Shown: piece by piece, positions 1 through 11,199 of the stretch
Position numbering within the stretch: position 1 is the first letter of the stretch
How the letters are laid out: every line of letters begins with the position of its first letter
Assembly (NCBI GenBank): GCA_949752795.1
Contig: OX457062.1
Coordinates: 90,633,777-90,697,776 of the forward strand
Source: Hyperoodon ampullatus
Taxonomy: Eukaryota > Chordata > Mammalia > Artiodactyla > Ziphiidae
Length of the DNA: 64,000 bases
Direction: 5' to 3'
Notes under the pieces: model-generated
The model's database searches: none
What the model saw: only the letters and a program-made list of their open reading frames with translations
Told to the model about the DNA's origin: nothing
Position numbers and translations under genes: made by a program

Positions 1-151
1 GCCATCTGCCTTACATTAGGGGCATCACACATTGTATTGATCAAGAGTCTCTTGGTTTTAAGGGATAGAAACCCGACTTACATCAACGTAAGCATCAATG
101 CACTGCAGGGGCAGAGGAGGAGCTTCACAACCAGATCCAAGAATACAAAAT

Positions 152-349
152 CTTTTTTTTTTCTTTGCGGTACGCGGGCCTCTCACTGTTGTGGCCTCTC
201 TCATTGCGGAGCACAGGCTCCGGACGCGCAGGCTCAGCGGCCATGGCTCACGGGCCCAGCCGCTCTGCGGCATCCCAGATCGGGGCACGAACCTGTGTCC
301 CCTGCATCAGCAGGCGGACTCTCAACCACTGCGCCACCAGGGAAGCCCC
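152..349 (-). mobile_element. CHR-2-type tRNA-derived SINE, minus orientation
   Basis: A T-run at the left (reverse-complement poly(A)) is followed by the GC-rich cetacean CHR body, ending at the SINE head (reverse complement of GGGGCTTCCCTGGTGGCGCA). The flanks carry an imperfect target duplication, AGAATACAAAATCT at the left and GGAATAGAAAATCT at the right. Small ORFs here are repeat-derived and not genes. Confidence 0.9.
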
Positions 350-780
350 AGGAATAGAAAATCTTAACCAAAACTCTCTTCTTGCCTTTCTAATCTCTTG
401 TCTCTGCTTCCTTCTGCTTAATGCTGCCTTCCCCATAATACTAGAATTGTGGCTGCAGGTATCACTGAACTTAAACCATTATAGCCTTGGGAACAAAGAG
501 GAAATGTCTTTCTTCAATCCCAGCTTCATTAATAATAATTTTAAAATTCCCAGGAGTGGTCTCTGATAAACCTGACTTGGGTCGCCTGCCCATCCCTGCA
601 CCAATCCCTGTGGCTAGAAGGATTAAAGTATTATAAGTAACCCAGCCTGTGGCACAACTGTGTCACCAGCTGGACTGTATGATTGGCAGTGCCCTCCAGA
701 ACCATTTGGTTAGAGTGTGGGAAGAGCAGTTCCCCAAAAGAAAGGGGGTTGCTCTGGACCGGGCTGACTGAGTAATGCAT
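350..780. other. Intergenic, nothing recognised
   Basis: Unremarkable AT-balanced sequence with no exon, repeat or RNA gene that I recognise. Confidence 0.4.
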
Positions 781-799
781 GTCCATTCTCGGTACACTA

Positions 800-975
800 T
801 GTCCTATAATGCTCACAGTAGTCCAATGACGCAAATACTGTTATCCATGTTTTACCAGCAAGGGACATGTGGGGAAAAAGAGAGGTTAGGTAAGTTGAAC
901 AAAGTCACACAGCTGGTAGGCCGCAGAGCTGGGATTCCACTCAAGTCTGTTTAACCCCAAAGCTCCTCCATTACC
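800..975 (-). repeat. MIR SINE remnant, antisense
   Basis: Contains the antisense MIR core: a GAGGTTAGGTAAGTTG-type block, then CACACAGCTGGTAGG, then a degraded GGGATTC block. Old and truncated. Confidence 0.65.
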
Positions 976-1564
976 TTGCCACTTCTGCTGCCTAGATGAA
1001 TTTCTCCTCAATCCATGTATCTTAGAGTCATGGGGCCATAAAGACAAATTACACTAAATTTGCACGTTAGGCAGCCACCTTCTGCTCCACTCTAGGAAAG
1101 GGTCTTGGTATTGAGGGCTCTTGTCAGGCTTCTGCTTCCTTCTGGAATTCCTAGTTTAAACAAAACCAAGAATTTCTTGGGCCACTTAACTGGGTTGGCA
1201 TGGCTGGACCCAGGGGCTTAGAATGGTGTTGTCAGGTCTCTGTTTCCCTTGCCATTTTCAGCAGTGCTTCCCTCAGAGTCTCTCTGTATTAGATTTACCC
1301 TTGCATTGGTGAGAAGGCTGCAGTTAGGCCCAAACTGAAAAAAAAAAAAAGAGAGACCATCTCTCTGTATGTATCCATATACCACATTTTTGAAAGCATT
1401 CTGCTCAGCCCTTCATGGGTATTTGTCCACATTACTGACAAACACTCCAGGATGACACAGACCAGACCAAGCCTAGGACAGGATGCTGGCAGCCATAAAC
1501 ACATCCATATCAACCCCTACCAAGGCAGAATCATAGAGTGAAGAGCTGTGGTCAGACTCCTCCT

Positions 1565-1755
1565 TCTCAATATTCCACTAGTGCTTTATTAGCAGTTACA
1601 ACCCTGCCTAGTAATTGTTTACATCTTATCTTCCTCACTAGGCTGTGAATGCCTGTGGAGCCAGGATCCGGTCTTTCATTCTGACATCTCAGCATCTAGC
1701 ATAGTGCCTGACATATAGGACCTCAATAAATATTTATCAAATGAATGAATATAAT
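1565..1755 (+). repeat. L2 LINE 3' end
   Basis: Shows the characteristic L2 tail: a block around TGTGAATGCCTGTGGAGCC, then AGCATAGTGCCTGACATATAGG, then CAATAAATATTTATCAAATGAATGAAT. This is a typical ancient L2 3' terminus in plus orientation. Confidence 0.7.
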
Positions 1756-4429
1756 ACAGGATAATGCTACGGTTTGCAATGCTATGGTTAAGAAAGCAAA
1801 TATTCTCCAGAGGTCTGGCGGGCACCACAATAATAAAAGCTACCACTTAGATGCCATTGTATAATTTACAAAGTAAATGATAACTACTTTGCTGAAAAAT
1901 TTTATATCTGCATCTCATTTAAACCTAAACACAATGAAAATGCACCTACCACTACTTAGAAGCCTTGCACTTAAGTACAAGCCTTGCACTTGTGTACAGG
2001 AGGGTGCGGGAGGATGCTGAGGGACAGGATATGACCTGTAAGGAGAGTTTGGTCCTGCGGAGGCAGGACAACTCAGACAAGTAGAAAACCTCTCCAAGGC
2101 GGTGCAGGATAAGTTCTGCCATTCAGATGGATGCTCAGGTGCTCCCTGGCGAAGGCCCAGCATCTGCTGAGGTTCCAAGGAGGAATTTGGGAATATATTC
2201 AGAGCAGAGTTAGAAGAGTGACAAGGAGATGAGCTAAAAAACATGACATGTGTGGAAAGGTTAAAAGAACCAGAATGACTCAGGTTGGAGAAGAGAAGGC
2301 CGAGAGGAAACTGAATCATCTTCTTCAAGACAAAGAAGGGCTCTCTTGCCGGGGCGTGGTGACCAGCTGTCCTCCTTTGCCTCTGCATGCGGAGCAAGGG
2401 GAAATGGGCTTAGACCGAAGGCAGGGCTAAGATTAGAGAGAGGGAAGAATTTGGCAGGAGGGATGTTGTATAACCTACTTTACAGACACTTGGGGGACGG
2501 AGGAGACTCCCACACTCCTGGTCCCCGCCCAGTGGACTGGATTTGGGGACGGTCTGGCAGCCTGGCGGGGAACGGAGGAGGGGGTCCTGCGGACCTTCTG
2601 TCCGTGGCCTGATCTTTCTCGGTGTCCTCAATTTCCCGTTGGAAAGTAAGTTCCCCAGTTTTGGAACCGGCAAGGCAGCACCTCCCCCACCCATCACGCA
2701 CTGCACCAGTGTTCTGGGCTGGGTAATAATGCCTGTCATTTCCTCTCCCGGGGGAGTGGGGCTGCATGCGCCCTGACAACCCCGAGGGATTGAAGGCAAC
2801 TAAAAATAGTGCATTAAATATAATCTGTGGAGGGGCACATTTGCATTGCTTTTCTTTCCCCCTCCGGTCTCTTTATCCTTCTGGGCAGGCCAGGCCTGGG
2901 TCTAGCTCTGGGCCCTGGGGGTTGGGTTCTGAGCTCTAGCTGCTCTCATCTTGTTGCAGAAGGGTTCTCTAGACAAGAGATTTGAGCGAGCAAAACCAAA
3001 AAGTACAACCGAGCGTCCTCAGGGGCTTCCTCTGCCAACCCTCCTCACTTCCCGTTGGGCCCTGTGTCCTTCAGGGCCCGAAGGTACAGGGAGAGAAGCT
3101 GGAAGTGGGAGAGGCAGTGTTGAAAAGGAGAGCCAGCTCCAACTTTGTTCTCCCATCAGCCACTTCCGTCTGCTGCACAATCTCTCTGAGGTTAAATATT
3201 AATTAAGAGCAGAATGACAGTGAAAGCGGAGCAGTGTCACTTTCTGTCCCAACACAAATGCTAATTTCCTTCCTGGTATAAAGTGACTTTGGAGCGGGAT
3301 TGGCAGCCCAGGGAGAATAGCTGGGGAGAGGGAAGGAGAGGAGAGATGGGCAGCCCAGCTTCAGAACCTTTAAGAGGAATGAGGCGAGGGAGCGGGGAGA
3401 AGAGGGCTGTCAGGTTACGGAGGATGTGGTCACAGGACAATCCTAGACTCTCCTCACTTTAACATGGTGATTTAAGAAGCTGGGGTAGAGCTGGCTCTCC
3501 CCACATCTCTAAGGCAGGGTTCTTAACCTGGGGTCCATGCATTGGTTTCAAGGCTCAGGAAACTGGAAGTTGTTTGCAAAACTATGTGTGTGCACATAGA
3601 CAACTTTTGGGGGAGAGTTATGAATTTCCCTCAGAGCTGGTGTGGTGTTCCACAGGGTCATCCTCAGCATGTGGTACCCATCTCATGGTTCAAGATGGCT
3701 GCTAGAGCCTTAGCTGAACATCTGTCTTCTAGGAAGGAAGCAGGAGAACAGTGCGATGGGAAGAGGAGGGCAAAAAAAGCTCCACTCCAGTTTTCTGTCC
3801 CCCTATTCATGAGCTGGCCCAGAAATCCACTTCCATCTTCCTGTCCACACCCACCCTCAAGACAGGCTGGGAAATACGGTCTCTCGGCTGAGCATGTTGC
3901 AACTCCACATAAAATGTGTTTCTATTAATAAGAAAAAAGCGAGAATGACAGATAATCAAGAATTTCTGCTGCAGTCTCTGTCTCACCGAAGGTCAAGAAT
4001 CTCAGATTCGAGGGAGGAGATGTTACATCTCTCTGCGATTTCCATGCCCACTGCCCAGGCAAAGCTGACTGAAGACTAAGGCCGAGCATCAAAGTGCCTA
4101 CTTTGTCTTGGGAACCCATCAGCCACTCCTGAGTTCACACTAGGTCTTCAGAGGCTGGTCCTCCCAAGTGAGGTTGGCAGGTTTAGCCTCTGACAAGGCT
4201 CGTTATTTGAAAGGAGGCTAAATAAATGGGTGCTTGTTCCATTGAGGAATGAGGGGATTTTGTGATGTGTGTCGAGGAGCGGCTTTGTTTGGTCTGTCTT
4301 CGTCATCTTCTTCCTGGCAGCACAGCCTGGAATAGGTGACCAAGGAGAGAGAAGACATTTTTACTTCTTAAGAAAGACACGGCGGGGGCAGGTTTGGGGT
4401 GTGGGTGTCAGAGAGGTGAACTGGACCAG
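1756..4429. other. Intergenic, mostly unique sequence with a regulatory-looking core
   Basis: No exon was recognised. From about 2780 to 3290 the sequence lacks obvious transposon signatures. It carries a MEF2-like CTAAAAATAG near 2801, an octamer-like ATTTGCAT near 2840 and several TAAT/TTAATTAA motifs near 3195-3205. This could be a distal enhancer, but motif presence alone is weak evidence. Confidence 0.35.
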
Positions 4430-4439
4430 AGTAAGATTC

Positions 4440-4640
4440 CACTTGTGAAGGACCTGGGTGGTAGATTCAACTCCATTTCTCTCGGGTCTTTGTGCCTTTG
4501 CACGGGCTGTTCCATCTGATCAGTGTGGTCATCCCATGGTGGACTTTCAATCCCTCTTCAAGAGTCAGCTCCATGACACAGTTCCTGGTGTCTCTGGCTC
4601 TGCTTCACCACCACAGCTGCCTCAGGAAACTGGGTGCAAT
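4440..4640 (+). repeat. L2 LINE fragment
   Basis: The block TGTGCCTTTGCACGGGCTGTTCC, followed by a degenerate cleavage-like segment of serine/proline-rich appearance, matches the familiar L2 3' region. It is strongly diverged. Confidence 0.6.
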
Positions 4641-4747
4641 ATTTTTTTAATATTAATTTAATTTTATTCAATACCTATTATTTGAGAGACAGCATAGTAT
4701 CTTTTTTTTTTAAAGACACCAATTGTACCTGAACATTTGTTACTTTT

Positions 4748-5034
4748 TAAAAAATTTTATTTATTTACTTTTGGCTGTGTTGGGTCTTCGTTTCTGTGCG
4801 AGGGCTTTCTCTAGTTGTGGCAAGCGGGGGCCACTTTTCATCGCGGTGCGCGGGCCTCTCACTATCGCGGCCTCTCTTGTTGCGGAGCACAGGCTCCGGA
4901 CGCGCAGGCTCAGTAGTTCTGGCTCACGGGCCTAGTTGCTCCGCGGCATGTGGGATCTTCCCGGACAGGGGCACGAACCCGTGTCCCCTGCATCGCCAAG
5001 CAGATTCTCAACCACTGCGCCACCAGGGAAGCCC
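4748..5034 (-). mobile_element. CHR-1-type SINE, minus orientation
   Basis: Full-length antisense CHR SINE. It begins with an AT-rich tail (TTTATTTATTTAC), then TTGGCTGTGTTGGGTCTTCG, and ends at the reverse-complemented tRNA-like head CACTGCGCCACCAGGGAAGC. ORFs of 70-81 codons across it are repeat shadows. Confidence 0.93.
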
Positions 5035-6280
5035 AGGATGAACCCATTTTAAAAGGTGTTAATGGGCCTCTATGGTGAGCAAAATATTCTAGAGGTAATA
5101 AGGGGATTAAAAAATAAAAATTGCGTGGACACTGGCTTCTAGGAGTCCAGAGTCTAGTGGGGGAGACAGAAGAACAGATTACCGATCAAAAGCAAAGGTA
5201 ATGGTGATACTATGCAGGTATTTTTAGAACAGGGAGGGAGAGATTAGTAGAAGGGAGAGGGATCTGGGAAGGTAACACTGATTTGTGTGAAGACTTAAGG
5301 AAAAATCAAGCCCCCATCTTTAGGGCAGTGGCTGGGAGAGAAGGGGCAAGAAAGAGGAGAAAACATAATCTTTGGAGATCAGGTGTTTTGTCAGGGTTGG
5401 AGAATTCCTTTGGGAATCTAGAAGTGTTTCTATTTGTTTGTTTGTTCTAACATGGGGAAACTATGCTTTCTGCATGTTAGGTTGAGTACAAGGCTCGACA
5501 TTTTTTCTGGAAGGAAACTGTTTTGTTCTTGTATAGCTTGAAAGTGCTTGTGAAGGTGTTGGGACTGGGAGATGGTGCTGTTCAGGGAGAGGAGGCGAGA
5601 GGCCAGGGTGGGGCTGGGGGCTGGGATGGGTGCCACCTTGGTCTGAGTGTTTTGCAGGCCTTTGGGAAGGAGATCCCATGCTAGGTCCCTCCCTCGTCCT
5701 TCCTTTTTCTGTCTTTCTTAAAATACCTTGTGTTTCTGCAGCAGTGCGGCTGCTAATCTAAAATAAAAACAGCAGGAAATGCAAATGGTCAGGTTCTCCT
5801 AGCAACAGGAGCCAACCCACGCAGGGCGTGTGGAGCAGAGAAAACTGTCCCGAGGCTGAGAGGCGTGTGGCTGAGGCGAGGAACAAGTCTCCTCTTAGAG
5901 TCTCGCCCCTCTAACTGCAGAGAGGGGCTGTCTGGTGGGCAGCCACCTGCTGTGCAAAGAAACCCTCCATGAACTGGACTGAGGCAAAGGATCATGTACT
6001 GGGGAGATGGTGCGAGGCTAGGGAGACAGCAGGAGCTGTGGTTTATTTAAGATATTGCCTGACGGCAGCGGCTGAAATGGCATCTCAGAACCTGGCTTTA
6101 GGGGGTCTAACTAGGTGCGTGATTGGGAAAGGTCTCGATCTGTGGGCATGTTTCCATGTGTCCATTTGAATCAACCCACAAGCCTTGCCATTCCTAAGGT
6201 TATGAAATAAAAGGAAGTAGAAGATGCCTCAGATGTGTAGGTAAGGGGACCAAAATCAGGAAACTGCAAAGACTCTTAGA
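5035..6280. other. Intergenic, nothing recognised
   Basis: Purine-rich and pyrimidine-rich segments without recognisable exons, splice-site pairs or transposon signatures. Confidence 0.35.
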
Positions 6281-6284
6281 GATA

Positions 6285-6420
6285 CCTGGTTTAATCCCCT
6301 TCCGTTACAAATGCAGAAACTGAGGTCCAGAGAGGTAAATGACTTTCCTGGGACATGGATCTAATTAGTGGCAGAGGTAGAACTAGAAGACAGGTAACCA
6401 GGCCGAGGCTCATTCTATTT
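6285..6420 (-). repeat. MIR SINE remnant, antisense
   Basis: Contains CAGAAACTGAGGTCCAGAGA followed by an AGGTAAATGACTTTCC block, the antisense MIR core. It ends in degenerate sequence. Confidence 0.65.
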
Positions 6421-7234
6421 TAAGTTGAAGCTGCTGTTGGCTCTCCTCTGCACACAGCTAGACAATTAGAAGCCATGATAACCTTGCTGGGCCCCTGGAG
6501 AAGAAATCCAGTCCTCTTAGGCACATCAAATAACTCTAGAAACGTTTGAGAGACAAATGAGGACCACAACCCCCATGGAGTGCCACGGAAGAGTGAGCCC
6601 CTGAAGATGAGGGAGGCATCGGCTGGGTGCCACCCAGCGCCTGGTGGCCACCATGCACAGGCATTCTGTGGGGGTGTCACAGTGGGAAAGCGGAGGAAGA
6701 GCACCACCTCAGAGTGACGTGGGAGGAAACTGGAGAAGTTAGGGGTGACTTGCTCAAGGGGTCAGATCCAAGAGCGGTAGAACTTGGAACAGAACGCTGG
6801 ACTCCTGGCTCCCGGGCTCCTGGAGAGGCCCATGTGTCCTAGATAGTGTAGTTTCCTTTTACATAGCTACTCCTTTATTACTCACGCCCCTGGCTGCCTC
6901 CTGCAAGTCTCCTGTAGCCTCTCCCCCAGAAAACGCAGTGCAAGCAAAGTGTTCTTATTTCTAGCCAAGTCTTGGCTACTTGAGTACATGGTCAATCATG
7001 AGGTTTCCAGGATAGGTAACAGGGTGGACAAGAGCAACAAGCCATGTGGGGGAAATGGCTGGTGTACTCAGAACTTGAATTCAGAGCCATCATCTAGGAA
7101 TGACCTATGCATCTGCATACTTCACTTCTCCGTGACCCTGGGGCACCCCTTTCAAAAGCTCAGTCCTCACGTTTCCAAGCTGTCCCACCCTTCTGGGCCA
7201 AAGCCCAAACTGAGGCAGTCAGTTGATGAACAGA

Positions 7235-7452
7235 AGAAAGAATATGGGCTTTGGTGTCTGCATCCTGAGCTCAAATTCTAGCTTAGTCACTAACTGTATG
7301 ACCTTAAGCAACTTACTTAGCTTCTGAGAATTGGATTCTTTATCTGTAAAATGAGAGCAACTGTGTCTGTCTCATAGGGTCATATGTCATAGAGGTATGT
7401 GAAGCACTAGCACAGCCAGACATACAGTAGGCACTCAACAGATATTGGTTTC
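7235..7452 (+). repeat. MIR SINE, sense
   Basis: Reads in MIR order: TTTGGTGTCTGCATCCTGAG, TAGTCACTAACTGTATGACC, CTGTAAAATGAGAGCAAC, CATACAGTAGGCACTCAACA. This is near the full length of an ancient MIR. Confidence 0.8.
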
Positions 7453-7639
7453 TGCACCTCTTACTTGTGCTTGCAGTTGCTCAGGGACCAGGTGGGAGTT
7501 TCGACTGCTATTGCCAGCACAGGGAATGCTATTTTCCAGGTGGACCGAGATGGAGCTCAGAATGGAATTCTCCCACACACACAAATTAACTTGCCTTTAT
7601 TATTGATGAAATGGGTTTTTACCGATAGATCTGGGAACA

Positions 7640-7720
7640 TAACATCTATGTCGGTTTTTCACCACTGTTTCCCCAGCACCTGGTACTCAATAAACAATTG
7701 TTGACTGAATGAACCAATGT
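7640..7720 (+). repeat. L2 LINE 3' terminus
   Basis: CCCCAGCACCTGGTACTCAA followed by an ATTGTTGACTGAATGAA end is a typical L2 3' terminus. Confidence 0.55.
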
Positions 7721-8207
7721 GTTGTTTATGTGAGAAAAAGCATTTTAAATTCAAGATAGACAGCGTACAAAAGAATATTTGAAGCGTAAGGAGTTCATAG
7801 ATTTGGTCTGCTTACAGAATCTCTTTGAGGCCAGGCCCAGAGAAGACAGGTCGGGGTCCAGGCGGGGGGGACCTGATCTGCTAGTGGGTTTACCAAGCCA
7901 TGACCTGTAGCCCAGCTCCGGACAGTTTCCTAGCTCAGACAAGACAGCAAACTGCAGTGATTCATATAAATGGTTTATGAGGGGGCGGGTCTTCCCAGGA
8001 GATCCCTGATGGGCAGTTGGGGTCAGTAAAGTGGATCATCAGCCTTGGCCTTGGCTACTCCATCTTCCATCCTCCTCTTCCAGCAGATGAGGGGCATATG
8101 CAGCTGAGGTCTCCTCCAAGGAGGGGTTTTCTCTTCCCTCTTAGTTGTAAACATCTCTCCCACCCCACACCACTGTCTCAGTCCCTCTGTCTCTCTCCCT
8201 CTTTGTT

Positions 8208-8219
8208 TTTTTCCTCTCT

Positions 8220-8291
<72 letters not shown>
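8208..8291. repeat. Compound microsatellite (CT)n(CA)n
   Basis: A long uninterrupted CT tract runs directly into a CA tract of comparable length, preceded by a T/C-rich lead-in. Overlapping ORFs with dipeptide repeats (serine/leucine, threonine/histidine or arginine/glutamate) are artefacts. Likely length-polymorphic. Confidence 0.95.
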
Positions 8292-9639
8292 GTTTGGATA
8301 TTGGTTCTACCATTTTAACTCCAACTTCTGTTTTTCAAATGTAGATAGTGTCAGCTTATTCATTATTCTCTTGTTGCTGGAGTTGTCATAAAAATCAATT
8401 TCCCATCACTGAGATAGTAGCTCCCTGTGTCTCTTAGGGGATCAGCAGGAAAAAAGACCCCCCCATTGGACCTCTGGGAAATCACAGAGGCTGTTAGAGC
8501 TGTGGGCTCAGCATGTGAGGCCCCGAGGGGATTATCACCCACTCCTCCTGGGAAGTGTGGACCCGCTGAGCTTATCTGCAATCGCCTTAAATCTCAGACT
8601 CATAGGAGTGTTCAGATTCTCTTCTTTTTTGCTTCTTCTATCGAACACATTATAGACCTGCAAGAGGACAGAATCCCTAAGTGAGAGACAAAGTCTTTAG
8701 CCTCAGCTATTTTCTTTCTAAAATAAGGGTCTTTGCTCCCTAGAACCAGACCGCCTGATATCATTATCCATGAAACTGGTGGAAAGTAAGAAAATCGTCT
8801 TTCTCTTCATGAGTAGGAAATCAGGTCATCCTCCCCAAAGGTACAGAATACTCCCCCAGGCTGTGGAGAGCAGGTTCTGGTTTCTACCCAGAAAAGCTAT
8901 AGACGAAAACTGTGGCTGCCTACTACTGAGTATCAGGGGAAAAAGCAGAGATATTTTTAACATATGGAATATCAGTGAACAGAATGCTAAGGAACTAGAA
9001 AACTTATTCCAATAAATATGAAGCATATGCTCTGCCTAAAGCAAACCCAGCTTCTGCTATATACAAATTTCATGAAGGAAAAAAAAAAAGTTGGAAATTG
9101 CAGAAATGTCTGGCCCAGAGTGGGCTACAACCACTTGCTGCAGGAGACCTGGAAGGCTGCAGAGGTGACCTGGGAACAGTGACTGGGCAGCTGGGGGTTC
9201 GTGGGGTCCTTGGCCATCTTGTCATGCAGGTTGGGGATTGTCCAGAGCCCCCTGGAGTCCCGGGAGCCCAGCTCCAGACGGACAGCCCTACACACACAAC
9301 CTCAGTTTGTAATGTCAGGGTGTGCGTCACCAACGATCGGAACATCGGCTCTGCTACCCTGAATCCTCAAACAAGGAAAATGCCTGTCTCAGTGGCAGAG
9401 ATTCCTGAGATAAAATGACCTTTTGGATTTTATGCGACCGGTTCTTCCTCTTGCAACCAGGAAAGGCAATCTGCATTCATCTCATTAGCGAGGTTCTGGT
9501 AACTGGGGATATTAATTTCATTGCTAAACCTGACAAATATTTTACTCTCTCCTTAGTGGGTAATTGCATCGCAACAGTCTCTTCTTTTGTGCTGCCAGAT
9601 GGAAAGGACGAGTGTTTGCCATTCTCATTGATACAGCTA
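8292..9639. other. Intergenic, unique-looking sequence left of an isolated CpG island
   Basis: No exon or clear transposon was recognised. The part from about 9415 to 9640 is AT-rich with several ATTA/TAAT cores (for example ATTAGCGAGG, ATATTAATTTCATTGC) and borders a CpG island. That is compatible with a conserved regulatory element, but this was not tested. Confidence 0.35.
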
Positions 9640-10450
9640 GTACCTTAGCATTGCGCCTGTCCCCTCCCTAGCCGCACACTTCCCGGGCTGGGGATGCGGA
9701 GGGGAGACCGAGCAGGAGGCCCGGGTCCTGGGTGGGCTGTGGGAGGGGATGGCGGGAGAGCCCTGGGCACGGTGGAGGGAGGCGAGGCGCTGCCGAGGGC
9801 TAAAAACCACGACAATAAAAACACCGCCGCTAAAACAGTGTGGTGGAGGAGAGACAAATCATTCTGCCTCCTGAAACTCCCCCTGCAGCCTCTCAGCCCC
9901 AGAACAGCTCCCCGCACCGAGGGCGCCGCTGCCCGCCCCCCGCGGCCCGACTGCTGACACGCTGCAGCCACTCCCGCCCCGGTCGTCCCCACGCCCGGCA
10001 CTTTTGCTCCTGCAGGGCGGCGGCCCCACTGCGAGATGCTGGGAGCGCCGTCAGGGAAGGGGGAGAGCTGACTCTCTGCAGGCAGGTAGCTGAAAGCCTT
10101 TCTTTTCCTGGGGAGGAGGAGCAAGAATCGTGCTCAGCTCGCCTGGGCCTTCATGTCACTCCCTCCATCCCCCCTTCCCAGGGTTGCTAACTTTGCCAAA
10201 TCCTCACTACGCTCTCGGCCCCGCCTCCTCAGTCCCCGCTGGACCCTGACTGGCAGACGCTGGCTTCTGATACAATTTCTCTCCTGGAGAGATGGGGGCC
10301 AGGGCAGGCGCGGTGCGCGCGGGAGGTACTCCAGCCTGTAGCTCAGGATTCCTTTCTGCTGGTCTCACAAATGAGACCCATGACGCACTGACCGTTCGCT
10401 GTTCTCCTCTGGCTCCTGCCTTTGCCCAGCTGTCGGGGAGATGGGTGCAG
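9640..10450. promoter_or_regulatory. Isolated CpG island with no gene recognised
   Basis: GC content rises sharply and CpG dinucleotides become frequent (for example GGCGCCGCTGCCCGCC, CCGGTCGTCCCC, GGCGCGGTGCGCGCGGG). Long ORFs on both strands here, up to 159 codons, show proline/alanine/arginine-rich composition expected from GC bias and match no family I know. The neighbouring NRGN coding sequence (an IQ-motif protein of 78 residues in human) was looked for on the minus strand and is absent. The island could be a promoter of an unannotated noncoding RNA, an alternative first exon or an enhancer. Confidence 0.6.
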
Positions 10451-10789
10451 GGTGCCACTAATTTCCAACCTCGCCTAAGTCAAAGGGAAGGCAAAACTAG
10501 GCAGGGTACCCTTGCCCACTCTCCCCCTCCCTCTGGCCTCTGGCTGTGGATTTGGGGACCCTTAGGCAAGAGTCCCAGAGGGACACCACCTCAAGGACAG
10601 CCACGCTCCTAAGAAGGAACCTGTCCTTCAAGGGACTGTGTTTGTTATAGAATGAAAACAATTAGAGAAAAAAAATCATCCTTGGATATAGCAGATAAGA
10701 GTGGCCATAGCACAACACTGTGCAGATTTGCCCAGGGGTACCACATTCTTTTACCCCATCTTGGATCACCTCCCAATATCATTTTAGCC

Positions 10790-10960
10790 AGCTATGGCAT
10801 TGGTGGCAAAGACTATTACATTGGGGTTTGGAGTTGAAGGACCTGGGTAGAAGCAAGCCCATGGTCCCTAATCCCGGTTGTGTCACCATAGGACCCGAAG
10901 CTCTGAGCTTCATGTGATCTCTCTAATAAGACTGATACTTCTTCCTGAGCCTGGGGTTTT
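10790..10960 (+). repeat. MIR-like remnant, sense
   Basis: GGGTTTGGAGTTGAAGGACC, TGTGTCACCATAGGACC and a following ATGTGATCTCTC segment follow MIR order at low identity. Confidence 0.45.
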
Positions 10961-11039
10961 TTAAACAAAGCTGAATGGAAATGCATGAGTCTTTTAGCGG
11001 TTTTCCCTGACTGGAAGGGACTCATCTTTCCTTTCCAAC

Positions 11040-11165
11040 ATATGATCCCATACCTCTTCTTCCAAGAAGCTTTCCTTGACCTGTTATTTTCCTGTGTGAA
11101 ATAATTCTTATGGAGAATGCACTACCTGATCCACTCACCATTGATCTGACAGCCTTATTATGAGT
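11040..11165 (+). repeat. L2 LINE fragment
   Basis: CCAAGAAGCTTTCCTTGACC and the following segment match the L2 3' region block usually seen as 'agaggccttccctgacc'. Confidence 0.5.
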
Positions 11166-11199
11166 TTCCTGATACACCGGTAGGAGCAACACACTCATA

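Noticed and set aside
8017..8391. 124-codon ORF with serine/leucine and threonine/histidine repeats
   Set aside because: Generated by the (CT)n(CA)n microsatellite.
9645..10124. Minus-strand ORF of 159 codons in the left CpG island
   Set aside because: Proline/alanine/arginine-rich text expected from GC-rich DNA. It lacks an IQ motif or any NRGN similarity and has no splice support.
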